Shown here piece by piece: positions 16,176 to 18,561 of a DNA stretch of 18,561 bases. Position 1 is the first letter of the stretch. Each line of letters starts with the position of its first letter. The translations under genes were made by a program, and so were the position numbers. The notes below the pieces were generated by a model. That model was not told the origin of the DNA. It ran no database searches and saw only the letters and a program-made list of their open reading frames with translations. Origin of the DNA: Candidatus Aquiluna sp. XM-24bin5 (GTDB taxonomy: Bacteria > Actinomycetota > Actinomycetia > Actinomycetales > Microbacteriaceae); NCBI GenBank assembly GCA_003149555.1, contig QCWE01000007.1, positions 1 to 18,561 on the forward strand, in the 5' to 3' direction.

Positions 16176-17026
16176 TCCTTGTGTTCGGCAAGACCGGGCA
16201 GGTTGCAACTGAGTTGCAGCGCCAAGCAGATGTCACGGCTGTGGACCGGAAACAGGCTGATCTGAGCGATCCTCATGCCTGCGTAGAGCTGATCCAGACC
16301 CTGCGGCCATCCATTGTCATCAATGCCGCCGCCTACACAGCTGTGGACAAGGCGGAAACTGAAGAGCCGCTTGCACATGTCATCAACGCGGATGCGCCGG
16401 GACTGATGGCTAGTGCGTGTGCAGCGCAAGATATTCCGTTCCTACATCTATCGACAGATTATGTGTTTGAGGGGTCAGGTGAGACCCCTTGGACTGAGGC
16501 TGACCCAACCAATCCGCAGAACGCCTATGGCCGAACAAAGCTGGCTGGGGAGCAGGCAGTGCGGGCTTCGGGAGCGCGTCATATCATTCTGCGCACCTCT
16601 TGGGTGTTCTCGTCCCACGGCAAGAACTTTGTCGATACCATGCTGCGTCTATCGGAGATCGGGAAGGAGCTGCGCGTGGTCGAGGATCAATTCGGGGGGC
16701 CGATACCCGCTTCTGATATCGCGGCTACAGGGCTGACACTGGCGACGGCACTTCAAAATGGTGCGGTCGGGGGGACCTATCACTATGCCGGTCACCCGTA
16801 TGTCAGCTGGGCCGATTTTGCGCGCCAGATTTTCAAAGCAGCAGGGTGCAAGATGACAGTAACGGGCATCCCGTCTTCAGAGTATCAGACGCCAGCCAAT
16901 CGGCCCATGAACTCGCGCCTCGATTGCTCAAAGATCACCACAGATTTTGGTATTCCGCCTGCAGATTGGCCAAGCCGTCTTGGCGATGTCATCCGCGACC
17001 TTCAGCCCGGAGAGCTGCCCGTATGA
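16172..17026 (+). CDS. rfbD: dTDP-4-dehydrorhamnose reductase
   Basis: Last enzyme of the pathway: NAD(P)H-dependent reduction of dTDP-4-dehydro-L-rhamnose to dTDP-L-rhamnose. The 284 residues are normal for the family. The short RmlD-type nucleotide motif GKTGQ is at 6-10, [12 protein letters not shown] at 51-62, LSTDYVFEG at 93-101, and the catalytic pair Tyr119 and Lys123 is in [12 protein letters not shown]-terminal [15 protein letters not shown] matches the substrate-binding region RPxNSxLD. ATGA overlaps tie it to rfbB before and rfbA after. Composition is in line with rfbB and rfbA. Confidence 0.96.
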   Translation: MILVFGKTGQVATELQRQADVTAVDRKQADLSDPHACVELIQTLRPSIVINAAAYTAVDKAETEEPLAHVINADAPGLMASACAAQDIPFLHLSTDYVFEGSGETPWTEADPTNPQNAYGRTKLAGEQAVRASGARHIILRTSWVFSSHGKNFVDTMLRLSEIGKELRVVEDQFGGPIPASDIAATGLTLATALQNGAVGGTYHYAGHPYVSWADFARQIFKAAGCKMTVTGIPSSEYQTPANRPMNSRLDCSKITTDFGIPPADWPSRLGDVIRDLQPGELPV

Positions 17027-17892
17027 CACGAAAAGGTATCATCCTTGCGGGCGGGTCCGGCACACGTCTCTACCCGATCACAATGGGTGTCTCAAAGCAA
17101 CTTTTGCCCATTTATGACAAGCCGATGATCTACTATCCGCTGACGGTTTTGATGTTGGCAGGTATCCGCGAGATTGCCGTCATTACGACACCTGAAGATC
17201 AGGCTCAGTTCCAAAGGGTTTTGGGTGATGGCGGTCAATGGGGTATCTCGTTGACATACATCGTTCAGCCCTCACCAGACGGTCTGGCCCAGGCGTATCT
17301 TTTGGCAGACGGGTTTCTGAAGGGTGCGCCGTCGGCGATGATTTTGGGTGACAACATCTTCTTTGGACATGGACTGCCGGACCTATTGTTGGATGCGGAT
17401 GGCCGGCAGAGCGGTGGAACGGTCTTTGGCTACCGTGTGGCTGACCCGGAGCGATATGGCGTCCTGCAGTTTGGCCCAGAGGGTGAGGCGCAACGGATCA
17501 TTGAAAAGCCAACGGTACCACCATCGCACTATGCGGTGACGGGGTTGTACTTTCTTGATGGAACAGCGCCAGAACGTGCAGCTGCCGTCAAACCGTCTGA
17601 ACGCGGTGAGCTGGAAATCACTTCTCTCTTGGAGAGTTATCTTGAAGAGGGTGCACTACAGGTCAGCCGTATGGGGCGTGGGTATGCGTGGTTGGACACA
17701 GGCACACATGGTTCTCTGCTCGATGCGGGAAACTTTGTGCGCACCTTAACCGAGCGGCAGGGCCTGCAAGCTGGCTCACCAGATGAAATCGCCTACGCCA
17801 AAGGATGGATCGATGCCGACGCTCTGCTTGCTCGCTCGAAAATCTTTGGCAAAACAGCCTATGGAGCGTATTTAGAAGCGCTTTTAAGATAA
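17023..17892 (+). CDS. rfbA: Glucose-1-phosphate thymidylyltransferase
   Basis: First enzyme of the pathway: joins dTTP and glucose-1-phosphate to dTDP-glucose. The 289 residues are normal for RmlA. The nucleotidyltransferase signature GGSGTRLYP is at 10-18 with SKQLLPIYDKPMIYYPL at 24-40; LGDNIFFGHGL holds the metal-binding Asp; YGVLQF and IEKP are the usual sugar-binding segments; the end TAYGAYLEALLR fits the family. The open frame extends upstream to 16846, but ATG 17023, within the ATGA overlap with rfbD, gives the canonical start [15 protein letters not shown]. The gene ends the operon; hairpins begin about 70 bases further on. The product is also subject to feedback by dTDP-rhamnose in characterised family members. 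Confidence 0.97.
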   Translation: MTRKGIILAGGSGTRLYPITMGVSKQLLPIYDKPMIYYPLTVLMLAGIREIAVITTPEDQAQFQRVLGDGGQWGISLTYIVQPSPDGLAQAYLLADGFLKGAPSAMILGDNIFFGHGLPDLLLDADGRQSGGTVFGYRVADPERYGVLQFGPEGEAQRIIEKPTVPPSHYAVTGLYFLDGTAPERAAAVKPSERGELEITSLLESYLEEGALQVSRMGRGYAWLDTGTHGSLLDAGNFVRTLTERQGLQAGSPDEIAYAKGWIDADALLARSKIFGKTAYGAYLEALLR

Positions 17893-17965
17893 TTGGCAAA
17901 TTCCAAAATCGCACGGAAACCGCGTTCGAAGCTCGCAGCGTGTTTCACTTTCCACCTAATGGATC

Positions 17966-17995
17966 GAAGCCACCGGCTTCTAGCCGGTCCGCTTC
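17966..17995 (+). terminator. Hairpin after rfbA, possible terminator
   Basis: GAAGC at 17966-17970 pairs with GCTTC at 17991-17995, and ACCGGCT at 17972-17978 pairs with AGCCGGT at 17982-17988 around a 3-base loop, giving a 12-bp stem with a small asymmetric bulge. It lies 73 bases after the rfbA stop. There is no T run, so it could be a weak terminator or a stability element for the rfb mRNA. Confidence 0.45.
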
Positions 17996-18008
17996 AGCGA
18001 ATCTGCTC

Positions 18009-18075
18009 TGATCTTCCTCCCCGGAATCTGAAGCCCCCGAAGGGGTATGGCTTCAGATTCCGGGGAGGAAGATCA
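18009..18075. repeat. 67-bp palindrome with perfect 27-bp arms and TG...CA ends
   Basis: The arm at 18009-18035 (begins TGATCTTCCTCCCCGG) is the exact reverse complement of 18049-18075 (ends CCGGGGAGGAAGATCA). The centre is 13 bases at 18036-18048. The TG and CA ends and the arm length are what the terminal repeats of IS3-type elements look like, so this may be two IS ends brought together by an internal deletion, or a tiny non-autonomous element. I see no matching target duplication in the three or four bases on each side. As RNA it would be a very stable hairpin and could end rfb transcription. The right arm also contains GGAGGAAG placed ahead of ATG 18075, giving a 47-codon frame of no known family. 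Confidence 0.8.
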
Positions 18076-18108
18076 TGCGCTACTCGTCATCCGCGCACAC
18101 GCGATGGC

Positions 18109-18231
18109 AGGCTGAAGGCATCATTCCGCCGTATCGCAACCCGATACGAAAAGACGTCACGCAACTTCCTGTCGATGATCAAACTGGCCTCCGTCAGGCT
18201 GTGGATCGAGTTTTATGAGTCCGCTGCCTAG
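18109..18231 (+). pseudogene. Remnant: C-terminal end of an IS5-family transposase
   Basis: The frame ending at the TAG 18229-18231 encodes RLKASFRRIATRYEKTSRNF followed by LSMIKLASVRLWIEFYES. RLKxFRRIATRYDK with a following hydrophobic helix and YES near the end is the characteristic tail of IS5-family (IS427/IS1031-like) transposases. The catalytic DDE core upstream is absent: upstream of about 18090 the frame reads through the palindrome and the rfbA downstream region and no longer resembles a transposase. It is therefore a decayed or truncated IS copy that marks this end of the region as a site of past insertions. Confidence 0.75.
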
Positions 18232-18561
18232 CATTACAGTTGCGCTTTTTGCTTGATATGACATTGTTGCGCGACTGCTTGGTGTGCTCTTCGCCAAAGC
18301 GACCATGCGATGATCACAGCCGGCTCTATTGATCGCTGCGACATCTTGCATGCGATGCGTCGCATCTCCTGGAGCGACCAGCGTATCAAGGCAGGGTACT
18401 GGCTATCTTGAGAAGTTTTTTTTGGGCTGTAATGGCATTCGCGCGACGCCGGATTGCCGCCATCATGGCGAATGCCATCATGACCAATGATACGTGACGG
18501 TGCCATCCATGCCACGATCGGGTTTCGTTGTGATCAAGCCCCAATTCATTCTTTGCGGTCG
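18232..18561. other. Non-coding sequence after the transposase remnant
   Basis: I find no convincing gene on either strand in these 330 bases; the open frames have no recognisable motif. There is a run of nine T at 18417-18425 without an obvious stem before it, and an 11-base inverted repeat (ATGGCATTCGC at 18432-18442, GCGAATGCCAT at 18468-18478) with the smaller palindrome CGCCATCATGGCG inside its right half. This is probably mobile-element debris. Confidence 0.45.
18432..18478. repeat. 11-bp inverted repeat in IS debris
   Basis: Perfect arms at 18432-18442 and 18468-18478 enclose 25 bases. The arms could be one end of a small mobile element, or a hairpin. Nothing else in the window repeats this sequence as far as I can see. 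Confidence 0.5.

Noticed and set aside
16846..17022. Extension of the rfbA open frame upstream of 17023
   Set aside because: It is a shadow of the rfbD end; the family start [15 protein letters not shown] and the ATGA overlap fix the start at 17023.
18234..18515. 93-codon open frame on the - strand at the right end
   Set aside because: No motif, odd composition, covers an inverted repeat, and no ribosome site; likely chance.

Overview
The window looks like accessory DNA from an alphaproteobacterium, most likely a roseobacter-type Rhodobacterales. This is inferred from gene content and gene style, not from a marker gene. The evidence is the gap-free rfbCBDA order, a SapC-family protein, two-partner secretion genes in tight overlap, frequent GTG starts, and a patchwork of base composition. 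Lines sampled by hand range from about 30 % GC in parts of the middle to about 60 % in the rhamnose genes.

Layout. Bases 1-69 hold the end of an unidentified gene. A + strand block follows: an outer-membrane TpsB transporter (353-2080), a 1421-residue TpsA exoprotein (2025-6290), and an exported caspase-family protein with Sel1 repeats and a probable peptidoglycan-binding domain (6307-8295). On the same strand come an AT-rich O-methyltransferase-like gene (8365-9378), a P-loop kinase-like gene overlapping it by one base (9378-9959), and a SapC-family gene (10054-10890). A perfect 10-bp stem between convergent genes (10903-10938) probably ends transcription from both sides. The - strand carries a four-gene operon read from 14245 to 10933: a periplasmic adaptor with no visible pump partner, two unrecognised AT-rich proteins coupled by ATGA overlaps, and a secreted protein with a PepSY-like start. 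An AT-rich intergenic region (14246-14565) separates it from the divergent rfbCBDA operon for dTDP-L-rhamnose (14566-17892). The right end holds a hairpin, a 67-bp near-perfect palindrome with TG...CA ends, and the tail of an IS5-type transposase.

How it may work together. The theme is the cell surface. TpsB would export TpsA, a beta-helical adhesin with GLUG and MBG-type repeats and a helical tail bearing the only two cysteines of the mature protein. The caspase-like protein is encoded 16 bp downstream and carries an apparent export signal, so it could process or regulate the TPS pair. The rhamnose genes would supply a sugar donor for surface polysaccharide. In roseobacters, rhamnose operons on extrachromosomal replicons are known to go with surface attachment, so this may be a biofilm or attachment region on a plasmid or chromid. 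No replication gene is visible to confirm that.

Most interesting are the TpsB-TpsA-caspase module, the uncharacterised - strand operon, a 300-bp block of 62 % GC spliced into one MBG repeat of TpsA, and the palindrome at 18009-18075.
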